Assembly (NCBI GenBank): GCA_963169105.1
Contig: OY720636.1
Span: forward strand, 69,180,123 to 69,244,122
Direction: 5' to 3'
DNA: 64,000 bases
Source: Ceriagrion tenellum
Taxonomy: Eukaryota > Arthropoda > Insecta > Odonata > Coenagrionidae
This document shows, piece by piece, positions 43,301 to 55,563 of this stretch; within the stretch, counting starts at the first letter, position 1; each line of letters opens with the position of its first letter. Under the pieces are notes generated by a model, which was given only the letters and a program-made list of their open reading frames with translations, was not told where the DNA came from and searched no databases. The translations under genes and the position numbers were made by a program.

Positions 43301-45419
43301 CGTGTAATTCGGTCGGGCTAGTCGTGAAATATGGACGTGTACCCAAAATTTCGTATTACAAAAGGGAGACTTGCAAACTAGCATATTCTGTTGCTTTTCA
43401 TGTCTTTTTTTATGTCTTTTTTACTGTAAATGATTTTATAATTATCACTTTGGTTGATGCTTTTTGTTTAGCAATTTTTTTATATATTTCGAAATGTATT
43501 TTGCGTAATTTTAGCGATTTATATTAATCCCTCTTCCGATTGTGTTGCATTTTAAGCCTCAAATGCTTTTGTTCCGTTTCATATATATGTCCTTCGATTT
43601 TCTTGCTACTCGCATTTCCGAGAAAGTGCACCATTAACATAAGCCGGGATAAATCGGTCCGGGCCAAAAGATACTCTTTTAGGTGGTCCAAACCACAAAA
43701 AGAGGAATAAAAGCTCAAATGGTTGGCTTTAACGGTAGCATTTACCGGTGCACTAATGAGAATTTCTACGCAAATTCCTCAATGACCTGCGATTAACGAG
43801 CAGTAATTCATGTATTTTAACCAGTGAAAGTGACTTTGTTCTCCACTTTTACCATAAGAGAAAAAATATATAAAAGAGGGACGATTCCGCCTTTAGGGGT
43901 CGAGCACTCGAGTATGATTGTTGAAGTTTGGAGGGAAGAAATTTGAAAGGAATGCCCTAACGACATTGTATCATGTGTTACGTGCTTAGGTGATTACTTA
44001 GTGAAGTTAGCGGTTTGAATTTCACGCTGGTCCTAATTGCACGTTATTTCCCTCTCATCCTATGTAATCATTTATTGCGTAGATTTTTCAGCTCTATTGT
44101 TGATTTTTATGAAATGCGTTGATTTATCTCAATTTTGATTCATTCAAAATAATATATTGGCTCTATGCTAGGAAAGAAATTTTATACTTGATTTTTGAGA
44201 ATTGACGATAGTTTTGAATTTTTATTACGCCACTTTTGTAGACACACTACGATATTGTACGCAGCTCTAATGTCGGATATCACGGTCGAAAGATCGCAAT
44301 AGTGGGCAACCTATTAAGGAAGAGAATGCTTGACGGAAGGGGAGAACAGATGAATGTAGGAGGAGAGAATGGAATGGGGGGAATGTGAGGTAGCTCCAGG
44401 TTTCGGCGGTCTAGTTAATAAGATCTCAACAATAGGACGTTCCCCACTATCCCTACCCGCCCTGATTTCATCATTATCTTGCCGGGGCGTAATTGACTCC
44501 CGCTCATCTTCGCATTTTTTTCGTGTGTGTCCGTGTGTGCGAGCCGGCTCAGCCTCCAGATCCTTCCAGGAGATGAGCGGGGCCCGGCTCCCATGACTGG
44601 AGGGAGGCATTTCCCTACCGCCAGACCATTCTCCTTCCCCTTTCGGGACGACTTCATCTTTTAAAAGTTTCTGAACATAGTTGATGTCCGCTCGCGACCC
44701 GTTTTCGCTATCAAATTAACTCTTGATATAATATAAAGCTCAGTTTTTTAATTAAAATAAATTCCTTACTCAAACTCATCTTGGATGCGAGGAACGTGCG
44801 GGGCTGGGGAAATGAGGAGGTGGATGAAATTAGGACGTAGAGATTATGAAACTGCGGAAAAGATCTCATCTTATCGACTGGAAATATAAATAGTTTCACA
44901 ACTTTCATTCTGTTGAACAAATAACAGATGCTTGTTCAAATCACGAAATTGAGGGGGCAGTCGTGTCAACCAACACATCTCGTATCCCTGATTGGTAATT
45001 GTGACGAATAAAATTGCGAGGGTTTGCATGAATGGAGATAATGATATTGGTCCTGTTGTATCTCTTACCTTCAGTTGTACAAGACGATGATTAGGACCCG
45101 TCCATTGGGGTAATGCTCAGAACATTCATTTGATTTAATGAGAGATTATTCATTTTTTAAGCGAAAGCTACTCTGCTTCCAAACAGCAACATTAGGGAAC
45201 CTATATTTTGAGTTATTCTGCTGTAATTTTTTTTATTTCTCCACGATATTAGTATTTTTCTTCAGACGTATTCCGTACAGGTTAAGATTTTACATAGCAA
45301 TGCAATATCCACATCCAGAAACTCAGCTCTTGCGAGATGGTGGGAAAATGTTACCTCTTAAGATTTTCGGAAAGAATGTTAAGTAGTTGTTTTTTTGTAA
45401 CAATTTGAAGTAAGCTTTA
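40340..45419. other. non-coding stretch, no gene seen
   Basis: AT-rich. A faint B-box-like GCGGTTTGAATTTCACGC lies near 44010 (plus). A GC-richer block at 41860-41960 (GCTAATATACCTCCC... CGCTAATGGGTTGGC) has no coding sign. A mixed GC-rich stretch at 44330-44620 gives open frames on both strands without domains. Confidence 0.4.
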
Positions 45420-45795
45420 CACTTTGGGCGCTATACGCGTAATGATGCGTCCTCCTATATCTTCTGAGAAGGACGATGGACTTATTAGGACGTCCATGGA
45501 GTATCAATATTGAACGGCAGTTGAACGTAACGGTATGGCTGCAGTCTTCTGCAGTATGGCTGCAGTATGCTGCTATGGCTGCAGTCTGACATACGTATGA
45601 CCACAAAGTGCCAATATAAATTTCAATAGTAAATAAAATTTCATTAACTCTGATTTGAGAGTCTTCTTTCTCAATCCAGGTAATTGTCTCAACTCCTCAG
45701 CTTTTCTGAGTGGACCTTCAATTTAAAGCCCAGCACGCAAAGTGTTAAACTTACTCGTTACCGCACGGCGCCACTGAGCCTCGAGCTTCAAGTTT
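45420..45795 (-). repeat. composite tRNA-headed SINE, copy 2
   Basis: It aligns with 39941-40339 from GCACTTTGCGTGCTGGGC to GCGCCCAAAGTG (minus strand). The tRNA-like head keeps an A-box-like GGCTCAGTGGCGCCGTGCGG but has lost the B box. Its own feature is a local expansion of ATGGCTGCAGT (three to four diverged units at about 45535-45590, plus strand). Confidence 0.7.
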
Positions 45796-45954
45796 ACTGC
45801 AATTGTTGAGCGACTGTTCATTGCAAGACTGTGGTCTTCCTCTGCTGGTGTCTGAGATGATAATCTCCATATTCTTCGACGCCTTTCGTTTAGAGAAAAT
45901 TATTCCTTCCCCGCGTTTTTCTCCAGGCTTCCTCTCTTCCAAAATATCTCCCTT

Positions 45955-46020
45955 CACTAACCAAACCACTTATCCTTAATTGCGCAAATGACTTCAGTTG
46001 TCGGTCACCTCTCCAATCAA
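45955..46020 (+). repeat. SINE 3' end (family of 38822-39112)
   Basis: TTGCGCAAATGACTTCAG with TGTCGGTCACCTCTCCAAT matches the 3' end of the full-length copy. The rest of the element is missing or too decayed to see. Confidence 0.55.
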
Positions 46021-46890
46021 TCAAAACTTGATGAAAAGCCTATCTTTTGAAAGCGCCTGTATTTTCGACTCGTTACTTTCCAATTGCTGGATAGCCAAAA
46101 ATTCCTTGGTGGAAAATCCAGCCGTGGCGTTGAGTGCCGAGTATGGCCAATCTTTTTTTTTTCTTCTGCCGCACAAAATGAAAACTTTCGCTCCCTTGGC
46201 CCATTCAAGTCGACTCGGTCAATGCGCCGGGGAACCGCAGGGAAGGATTCCCCCTCGAGGTCGGAGTGGACCGTGGCGAAATGTTCCTACCGTCAGATCA
46301 CCAAACTGATAGCGGTCTTCGGTTTCCGTGGAGTCGGCCGCTGAAAGTTGAATGGACGTTTCGTTCCCGGAAGAGTATTTAACTTCTTATTATTTCTTAT
46401 GAACATCGCGCGCTCAAAGAAAGGTGCCGAATTGTGACCCTGAGACCTTCTGCAGTTGCATTTGACCGTACATCATCTTCGTATTCACATTTACTCAGCC
46501 GGCGAGAATCTTTCGAGCGATAACGAAGGTCTATCACTCTCTGTATTAAAATGCTGATTGAAAATTAATACCTTTGGTGAAGAGGTCGAGGACCCTGGCG
46601 CCGCTTACGTGCAGTTAGTTCTTTTCCTAATTGGTGGAGCTTTAAGAGGTTCCGCAAAGGGTACATCACAGGGTTGGGATGGGGTCACGAGTAAATTATC
46701 CAAATTTTGCTCGTTGAAGCCAAAAAATACGTATAGACTATGTTAATTTGAGGTCCGGAGCGTTGGGGTCAGATAATTATCTTGTATTAATCTATTACCA
46801 TATACACCTCGCCGATTGCCGGTTATGTGGAAATTATTGCTATTTAAATTCATCTATAAACGGTTTTACTTTTAAGTTATTGTACATTGC
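46021..46890. other. non-coding stretch, no gene seen
   Basis: A GC-richer patch lies at 46120-46350. Open frames of 86-103 codons there show no domain. No RNA gene is supported. Confidence 0.4.
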
Positions 46891-46955
46891 TATTTGCGGT
46901 AGCCAGCATGGTTGTGTGCTAAATTTACAACTGCATGGTTCGAATCCCAACTCGA
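46891..46955 (+). repeat. tRNA-derived SINE head
   Basis: TTTGCGGTAGCCAGCATGG (A-box region) is followed by CATGGTTCGAATCCCAACTC (B box at 46937-46948). Confidence 0.5.
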
Positions 46956-49900
46956 TCATAGCCATTATGTATGTCCTGGATGAAGGTATTATATCGGATA
47001 GTGCGATACAACCTCTTCATTTTGATAAGTGATCCATTCTAAGATTTCGTAATACCATTTTTTCGCTCTTATCCATATGAAAAATGTCTGATCTTTAGCT
47101 CCCTCATCTCTTCTGATGAACAATCTCTGTAATAGATCTCTAATGGAATACTCTTGTTAAAAATGGACACCATTACGTGGAGGAACTTCCGATAACTGTT
47201 ATTCGTCAAGCTAAACGCCGCAAAAACCTTCGTATCAACCTCTATAGTAGAGTATCCTTCAACACTCCAACGTCTATTCTGTAAACATCTGTAAAAAAAA
47301 ACCTTATATCCTCATATCCAATCTCATCTTTCCTTGGAATCCAGCCGTTAGTTCTGTGAATCAAATTTGTTCAAATTTTAAGTGCTGTGTAGAGTGTTTT
47401 TCTTTAAGAAAATTAGGCTACTCAAGTAAGGAATTATGAAGAGATTGGGTGATTAGCTGATAGGAGAGTGGCGTATAAACTGGAGAAAGACAATGTTTTT
47501 GGAAATGATTACTGCTGAAGATTATAGGAAGAGAGAAGGATGGTAATGCTACATAATTATAGGTATTAATATTCGATAAAGAACAATACGGTTGAGTTTT
47601 TTCGTTTACTTTAACAGAATTAGCCATAAGAGGCCACAAACCAATCTAATCTCATCTTCATTCCTTGAAGTCCAGCCACGACCAGCCAAGTTAAGTAGAT
47701 TATATCCTCTCATATTTTGGAAATCATACGGAGTGGTTTAGGTAAACATAAAGCATGCAATGAGCCATGTCAAAGTAAAGAGTTATGGTTATTAAAATTT
47801 CTATGTAGCTGTTTACCTAAAAAGGGTCGAATCGGGACCTGTAGAAAACTAATCTTCGGATTGATGAATGCTAATAATGACATTAAGAGATAATGATGAT
47901 ATCGTAACGCAATTACGAATAGCTTTATAAATTAATTATATATTGATGTATAATAATCTAAAATACATTTATGATTGACTCGTATAAGGACTGCATGGTC
48001 ACACGTTATCGTTTATTTTAACAAGAGGTCAAAAGTCCCGTGCATTTTGCATGGGTAGCCTCTCATGCTAAGTTAAGCAGGCGAACGAAATGCATCAAGA
48101 CACCGTAAAAATAATAGGGATCAGGTTAATGCGCTGTCTCCGTTTTTTCACTCCACTACAGCCCTCGTCAATTCTACACCTATATACTTTAGGGCGGTCC
48201 TCGTGAATCTCTTCGTGGAATATATTTTTTTGGACCATTTTTAGAATTAGGAGTGCGATGGGGGAGAGGGTGGGGCGGGGGATGGAAACATGATCCTCAT
48301 CCTAGTGCTTTCCTTTTCTTATTTTTAATATACGAAGGAGGGAGGTGATGTTGGGGGCGTGGCAGAATTAAGAGAGGTGGAAGACGTGGAACGGAGGAAG
48401 AGAGAGATGAGGAATCGGCAGAAGAGAACGGACGATACAGATTTACTGCGAGAGTGCGGCATCGAAAATATATTGGCGTATCGATGTCTCCATGCTGATA
48501 ATAGTGCTTCAAAGTTGATAGTTTCTGGAGTTATTTTGTTGCACTTATCGACATTCATCGTGGTGACACAAAACTCTTTGTGCAATGCTGTATTTATTTA
48601 ATTTACCAATCGATTTCAACTTAGAGAGCATCAGGCTTGGGATGCACAAAAGGTGAAATAAGCGTGAAATTTATTGTATTTCTTATATTTCTATTACTTC
48701 ATGACGTGCGCATGAAATATCTCGCGCCCCGATATTTATTTTTCGTTTAATTTCTAGTCTTAACTATGCTCCGACTGCGTCGATAATAACTTTGTAAGTT
48801 TTCAGAAGGATTTATTTTCAGGCGCTCGGTTTCATCGCAGGGGCGGCATCTTCAATTGATTCTACCGAGTACATCGCACCTATACGGTGAAAGCGATCGT
48901 CTGGATATGAAACATCGTGAAAGTTTAAAAGTTATGATTAATTCAATCAATGTGTAGTCTCATAAAATTACCCCTGAAAATATCGAGTTCTCATACTTTT
49001 TCGGCTCGTCAATTCGCACCCATTCCTTCTCCGCCTCTTGCCAAAATGTGTTGAGTGGCCTGGCCGCTACGTTGCACCCTTATGGTCTCGGGATTGACTT
49101 CAAATTGTAGGAAAGAAGGTGATTTCTCTCGTATATGCCTTAAGATTGAGTTTCTTGGTTACAATGTGACGGATGGCAAGACATAAGGATAGCAAATATG
49201 ATCAACGAATTCTGGTGAGATGTAATGAAATAGCGCTATGAGCTGATGTAATAAAACTTGTTTCTCTCCTCAGAATAATTTATCGAACTGTGAATTTCTT
49301 CAACACATTATCTTCTGGCGCTTGTATGATTTAGTACTAGATAACGCATTCAATATTGGAGTTAATTCAGTATTACAAGACTGTGACGAAACGCGAAGCA
49401 CTAGAAAAATCTTCAGTGGAGAGAAAATAATAATCTAAACAACAATCCTACTTTTCCACAGATTTTAATAACAATTATGGTGAGTTTCAACTCATGGAGT
49501 TATCATCAGGTACTAGACGCTAGACACTGAGAAAAAGGAGACCACATTTATTTGGTTTAAATGAGGGGTGGTAGTAGGAAATATGAGGAAGGTACCCTCC
49601 CCTCCGTTCAACCATATTAATGCGATGTCTCCAATTCTCAGTACGTAGTAGCAATGTCTGTGAGTTGGAACATGTCGTAATTGTTTTTTAAAAGCCTGTG
49701 AAAAAGGCCGATTGTTGTTTTCACTATGACGAACTTCCACTACATTTCGCCTGAATCCGCTGAACCTGGACAGAACTAAGTTTCTCTATTTCATTTGATA
49801 ACGATAGCAGTTGGAGAACCTTGGAAGAAATCCCAACCTACGACTTTGTCCTTTTAACCCTCTATTGGCAGGTCAAATTTGTTATGTTTCAAAATCATTG

Positions 49901-50339
49901 AAATATCTGCTTTCTAAGAGGCTTTTCCATTTAGTTGCTGCGCTATACAGAATGGTAACGCTTCGGATTAAGTGTGCGGAAAGTTGCGTCTCTTTCGGTG
50001 GTTTTCTCGAATGAACAGATTAATGTATGGCGCAATTCACTGACAGTGGCGTGCCTGGTGGCTCTAAAATAAATATTTTCAGCTGTCATATAAAGAATAA
50101 ATTGGGAAAGTTTAATAAAGGTACGTAATAGATATGAAGGTAATGTTGAAGTATACATTGTGTTAATATTATAATGTGAAGTATTATTTTCAATTAAATA
50201 TATACAATGCAAATACGTCACATTTCAAAATAAATGTTATCATCAAATGAATTCCATGTTTTAAATGCTTAATTGCACTTTAAAGAAATTAATATAGGAG
50301 CAGTATTTTTTTACGCTTATATTTCATAATTCCGTCCAT
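46956..50339. other. non-coding stretch, no gene seen
   Basis: AT-rich, with a purine-rich run at about 48240-48420 (plus strand). No exon, RNA gene or clear repeat family member is supported. Confidence 0.4.
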
Positions 50340-51240
50340 AGAGGGTTAATCGCGAGGAATTTGAGTCTCAAAGTCGATACGCGGCAGTATCGCACACGAC
50401 AGAGGAGGGAGGGTGAGTGGGAGAGGAAGGGATAGTCGGACGCACGCCTCTCTATCCATCCCTTTAATATGTTCGGCTCGGGCGGGGTGTTGCCTTGGGC
50501 AGGGGGAGGGAGGAAGGGGTCACGGCTCGGGAGGGCGAGGGGGGGGGAAGGTGGAGAGAGAGAGAGGGAGGCACGAGGAGGACGAGGGAGTTCCATCATT
50601 GAAGGAAGGCTTTTGAGTGAGCGGTCGCGTGGGAATAGAGGGAGAGGGAAAAGGTGGAGGAGGAGAGGGAAATATTTCCCGGCGTTTCCAGTGGGGTGGA
50701 TGGAGTAGAGGGCATTTCTGAGGAAAAAGGTACGAAAACGTCGCGCAGGAGGGGACGGGATGGGGAGGCGTTGAGGTGGCGGGAGGCTGGAGGAGTGGTG
50801 GTGGGCGGGCGAGGCGGCGGCGGTGAAGGGGCGTGTCGTTGTCGGCCGGCATGTTTCACGCCACGTCTGCCGCTAATGAAAGAGTAGCCTCCTGCTCAAT
50901 CATTCATGGACCTCCTCCTCCTCCGTCTCTCCACCCCTACGGCAAGAGTCGGGTGTCTTCTTCCCCTCCCTCCTCCTCCTCCGCTTCCTCATCCTCCGCG
51001 CTGCCTCCCACTCCGGTATGCCTCCTCTCCTCCTACCCCGACTTCCCATCAAATGGGCGATATGCTGGACCCGAATCGAGTCCGCATCGACGGTTCCCTT
51101 TCGATGATCGTTTTGAGAGGCATGACCTATCGAATTTTACGCGTTGCTCGAATATGTATTATTTCGATGTTTTTTTTATCATATCAACGACAATTCAATA
51201 AGAAAAAAACCTACAAACGTCAAAAAGCATTAGTTTGGAG
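50340..51240. other. GC-rich island with polypurine tract
   Basis: The plus strand is strongly G/A-rich from about 50390 to 50680 (GGAGGGAGGAAGGGG-type runs), then CpG-rich to 50860, then C/T-rich to about 51040. The 122-codon frame at 50833-51201 (Pro/Ser-rich in the middle, then SSYPDFPSNGRYAGPESSPH) stays open through non-repetitive codons. It could be an exon, but I see no homologue, and composition may explain it. A promoter role is possible. Confidence 0.35.
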
Positions 51241-51267
51241 ATAATGAAAAACTTAACGAAGGCCTAC

Positions 51268-51690
51268 GGTTTGGAGTGTCGCAGTATATGGAAGCGAATC
51301 GTGGACTGTCGGGGAAAGTGAAATGAAGAGGCTTTTATACTTTGAAGCATTGTGTCACAGAAGGAAGCTGAAAGTAAGCTGGACAGAAATGAAAAAAAAT
51401 ACAGAAATCTTTGAAAGTGCTCAAGAGAAATAAAGTATAATGAGAATCATTAAAGATAGAAGAGCTAAATATAATGGACCTTTACTACGGCACGATACTC
51501 AAGTTAACAGTTAATTGAAGGAAAAATTGAGGGTACACATCGCAGAGGAAGACCCCGACTAGACTACATGAGCCAAATTATGAAAGGTATGCAATGCAGA
51601 ACATAATACGACCTGAAACGGAAAGCTGAGAAGAGAGATGAATGGAGATCTGCAGCCAACCAAAAGAAGGTCGACGACAACCTACACGAT
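51268..51690 (+). mobile_element. LINE 3' end fragment (second LINE family)
   Basis: Frames on the plus strand give VAVYGSESWTVGESEMKRLL, CHRRKLKVSWTEM, IIKDRRAKYNGPLLRHD and, after a frameshift, GKIEGTHRRGRPRLDYMSQI with YDLKRKAEKRDEWRSAANQ. This is the standard C-terminal block of endonuclease/reverse-transcriptase LINEs (YGSE.W, RR..KI.WT, RR....GH.LRH, IEG...RRGRPR, EWR.AANQ). Several stops and a frameshift show it is inactive. 5'-truncated. Confidence 0.8.
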
Positions 51691-51862
51691 TCACGGCCAA
51701 TCCAGTAAATTCGTCGTGACGGACGCACTTAACCAAGCTTGGAATTTTCAACCCTCGAGCCCATATCAGCAGATGTGGGATTTACCCCACTGTCTCCGAG
51801 GACTGCGATAAGTCAGAAATTGTTTTCCAATATGTTATTCAGTACAAGATTGTTTGTATGAT

Positions 51863-51925
51863 TTGGTGGCGGTGAAGACTTGCCTAACAGTCTAGAGGTC
51901 GCGGTTTTGATAATTGAAACCTGCA
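51863..51925 (+). repeat. tRNA-derived SINE fragment, decayed
   Basis: TTGGTGGCGGTGAAGACTTG (A-box-like), then AGAGGTCGCGGTTTTGATAA (weak B box). Low certainty. Confidence 0.35.
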
Positions 51926-54606
51926 ATTTGGTTACGAAGAGCAGGTTAGGAGAGAGGCCCGCGTATACACACTCCATCCTTCGGGAAATGAGCGATTTTT
52001 ATTTTTGCCTGCATCAATGATTTTCTTTCGATGATCGTTTTAGTCATGAAGTATTGAATACTCCCCCTGCTCTAAGATATCGTGTTTGATTTTAAACGCC
52101 TACACACTTCTACTTTGGTACCATGGAAGTAATGGCCTTGTCTCCCTGTCCGGATGGTTCAGTGAATTAAACTCTATATTTGACCTCTTGTATCGGTTTA
52201 ACGAACTTTTCCGTACAATAGATGCGGATTCTATTCGATACATGTCTACGTCTAACTCACTTTTGGTAACGATCACAGTCAGAATGTGTGGAATTTTCCC
52301 AGTCCCCGAATGCATAATGATCCTCATTTGATATTTTATTTCATTTCAATTATATTTTTGTGCTTCAATAGTGGCAGCTTGTCGTGTTAATTCCAACCAT
52401 GTCAAAAGTTTAAGTGCGGGAAAACATAGAAATCACTTATAGGAACATTTTATTTTTGCCTCAGTTTACTCTCGCACAATAACCTTCCGTGTTATCCGAT
52501 TTGGCCTCAGTCCACATTACCTAGAATAATCGAGGCTTCACTGTACTCACATGGTTCTCTCTCCATTCAATTTCTTTCTCCAGCCGCCATCTCCGCCCCC
52601 TCCTCCGCCGCCTCCAGGGTCCCACTCTACCTCCATGCTTACCATTTCCACAAACCGCCATGTATTACATCCGGTATGATGCGTTTAACTCATTACAGTA
52701 CCCGACACCGTGATTCTATTACAGGAACGGGCTCAGTCAATCGCAGCCGATGGCGGTGGCATCTAAAGGTGTTTCTCTCCGATTTTTTGTGCGTTTCGGG
52801 GGTTTTATTTTTTGCTACCGTGCTCTTTCCGAGCTTCTCTAGAGACGCGCAAGTCGTCGAACACAGATTGGGAGGGATTTATCTGTTTTCGATGCTATGC
52901 GATGCCTTAGGGTGGCGCTTCCGGCGATGATCCCTGAATGCTATATGCACGGCCACCGCCGGGGAGGCTGATGAGAGCAATTAAAACGCTTTCACGGAGA
53001 ATATCATCTACTGCAAACTTGTTTTTCAATTTTGTAACATTTCCTGCACGGAATGAGTGCATTTTTCATGCTATTCTATGTCTGACTAATCAATGATCGA
53101 AGTACTTGGAGGGTAAACCACTATAACCAACTAAGGAATCAGATATGTAATTGAATATAAAAAATAATCCTCCAAGTTCGACTTAATTGTTCTGCTCGTA
53201 ACCGATTTTTTTACACTTAGAAACCATTTAATTGCCAACAATAAATTATAACGGTTTAGTGAAGTCGTTGTCAAAGGGGCAGGGCAAAGGCTGTTCGTAA
53301 GGTAATGGATACCTATATACTTTGTACAAAATCCTGAAGATTGTTTAATTTTTCACCACAACCGAGCAGATCTTACCTCCAACAGATAACGGTCCATTAT
53401 ACACTCACAGGAATGCCGGCAGTGTTAGGATCGTAATAACTTCATCTCTTTAGGAAAGAAGGTATGTATACATAGTAAGGTACATCGTACAAGGTCGGCC
53501 ATGATAAAGGTGATAATTATGATTTAAGTTGTTACTGTTCATGAATGAATTATTGGTGAGCTTCGGATTGCCCACGGAACCACTGATTTTAGGTGAGCTA
53601 CGATTTTAGTAATTGGAAACTTGACTGCAGTTCTCAAAAGCGCCGCGAAGGCACCTACAATCGTTTTGATCAATGCCCATTCCCATTCCCCGTGACATTT
53701 GCTTTGCATTCCTTGCCCTTGCTCCCCGACATTAATTACCGCAACTATTCTTCCCTTTTGTAATCCATTTCTCTCCGCGTGGATGATAGCATGCGCCCTC
53801 CTTGGCGCTCGCTCGCCGCACCATTATAGCCATCAATCTTCCGAGAAGTGACACCCTGGATGCTCCCCAGACACATTCAATTAAGAGTAAGGCTCTTCTT
53901 TTTCACTCCGCCGCTCGGTGTGAATGGCGTGTCTTTCCCCCCACGCCCCTGCCTGTTCATGAGCGGCCTCTCATGGGCGTGCGTGCGCATGAGAAGAGCG
54001 GCCGTGCCCAACCGCGTCCACGCTGACCACCCAGTCCCAAGTATCCCCTTAATCATATAAACAGTCTAGTGAGAGAGGATGTGTGTGTGTGTTGCCCACG
54101 CAGAAGGTGAGTCCTCGCGCGCACGTGCTATTCCCCGTAAGCAGCTGTCGTGAATTATTGGGAACATGTGTTCCCCCGCGGTCTAAGAGCCGATTCTCAT
54201 TGCTGGAATTATATATGTGAATCATCCGCTCGCCACCACATTTTTTAAAAATCTATCTTTCTCTTTTTTTGACGGACCGTTTCTTCGATGCGGCTCGTCA
54301 ATAGCTTTCCGCGGGTGTTTTCTTTCGGTGCACTCAAAGCAGGTATTTTTTGTGGGAATTTTCAAGCTCAAAATTGAGTTAAACCACATGGTATTTGCAT
54401 CGTTTCGAAAACTTTAGGCGTGATGACCGAACCTTATTTTACTGCTTTACGTTTTTCTATGATTTTTGACCTCCGGACCTTTATTTGAATGACCCTGAAG
54501 AGTATTATAATCCCTGAAACTATGCTTCAATTTTTTCTATCGTACCATGGAGTCTCGGACCACTACAAATGTACGCATATAATTGAAAATTCTTGTACTT
54601 GTAAAC
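51926..54606. other. non-coding stretch, no gene seen
   Basis: AT-rich with GC-richer patches at 52560-52640 (CCGCC-type) and 53640-54130. A (TG)n run lies near 54080-54093. No exon or RNA gene is supported. Confidence 0.4.
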
Positions 54607-54640
54607 TGGGTTGGTGCGGTGGTTTAGGCTCGTCGCTAAT
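54607..54640 (+). repeat. SINE head fragment (family of 38822-39112)
   Basis: GGGTTGGTGCGGTGGTTTAG matches the A-box region of the 33.5 and 38.8 kb copies. The remainder is not recognisable. Confidence 0.4.
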
Positions 54641-55204
54641 TCAATTGTGTTAAAATTTCAATGTTTTTATTCGATGCAGGCGTAGTGACTTTGGCTTGAA
54701 ATTTCAATCGCCTGAGGTATGATACTTTTGTATTCGTCCATTTTGTTTAGGTATCTTCCGTGTGATTCTCTCCATTTACACTCGAATACATTGAACCGCT
54801 TAAAGCCGGTGTACTTTCTCAAATTCATCACCTCGATCAGTATACACGTCAAAATAATACATCTTGCTAGAGCTGTCATCTTCGTTAAATTCATCTTGTA
54901 AACGCAAGGCATTTCAGGCTTGAGTCTAATCTACCTTTCTTTGGGCGCAGACTAACCAGTACAGTTATCGGATACATTCGTAGCAAATGAAAAACTCGAC
55001 AGGACTGGCTAAGTCTATCACTATAAATAAGACTATCCCTACTCTGAAGACGATACGGAAGGATAGTCATTATTTTATCAGTTTAGAGTCGTGGATGTAA
55101 TTTCTCTTACTGCGTCTTGTGCAACTTTCTTTAGGTGTCCATCGTGTCATTTATAGCACTCCCTCTCCTCTCTTCGGGTGTTCATCATCATTAGTCGTTC
55201 AATC

Positions 55205-55563
55205 CTAAGATTGGTTGACTGCAGCCATCCATCTTTTCCTGTCTAATGCTAGTTCCCTTACCTCCTGGTATATCTTCCTATGTACTTTCCTCTTTATTAG
55301 GTCCATGAACTTATTCCTGGGTCCTCCTCTGCGGACTTTTCCCTCTATTTTGCCTTCAATTATGTTCTCCACAAACCCACTGTGTCCCAAGGTGTGTGCA
55401 ATCCATCTGGTTCATCTTGTCCGTGTAGTATTCCATATGGGCCTTTCCTCTTCTACTCTTCAGTACAATTCTTCATTTCTTATTTTGTCCGTCCATTTTA
55501 TCTTCAGCATACACCTCCAGCACCTGGTTTCTAAGACTTCTATTCTTTTCCGGTAAGAACTCC
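55205..55563 (-). mobile_element. LINE 3' end fragment (second LINE family), nearly in frame
   Basis: A single minus-strand frame reads YRKRIEVLETRCWRCMLKIK, WTDKIRNEEL, two internal stops, then AHTLGHSGFVENIIEGKIEG and KVRRGGPRNKFMDLIKRK, ending ELALDRKRWMAAVNQS and a stop at 55205. The motifs are those of the element at 51.3 kb. Only two stops in about 119 codons make it the best preserved LINE piece here. It is 5'-truncated. Confidence 0.82.

Noticed and set aside
48041..48090. AAGTTAAGCAG resembling 5S rRNA box A
   Set aside because: No other 5S segments flank it.
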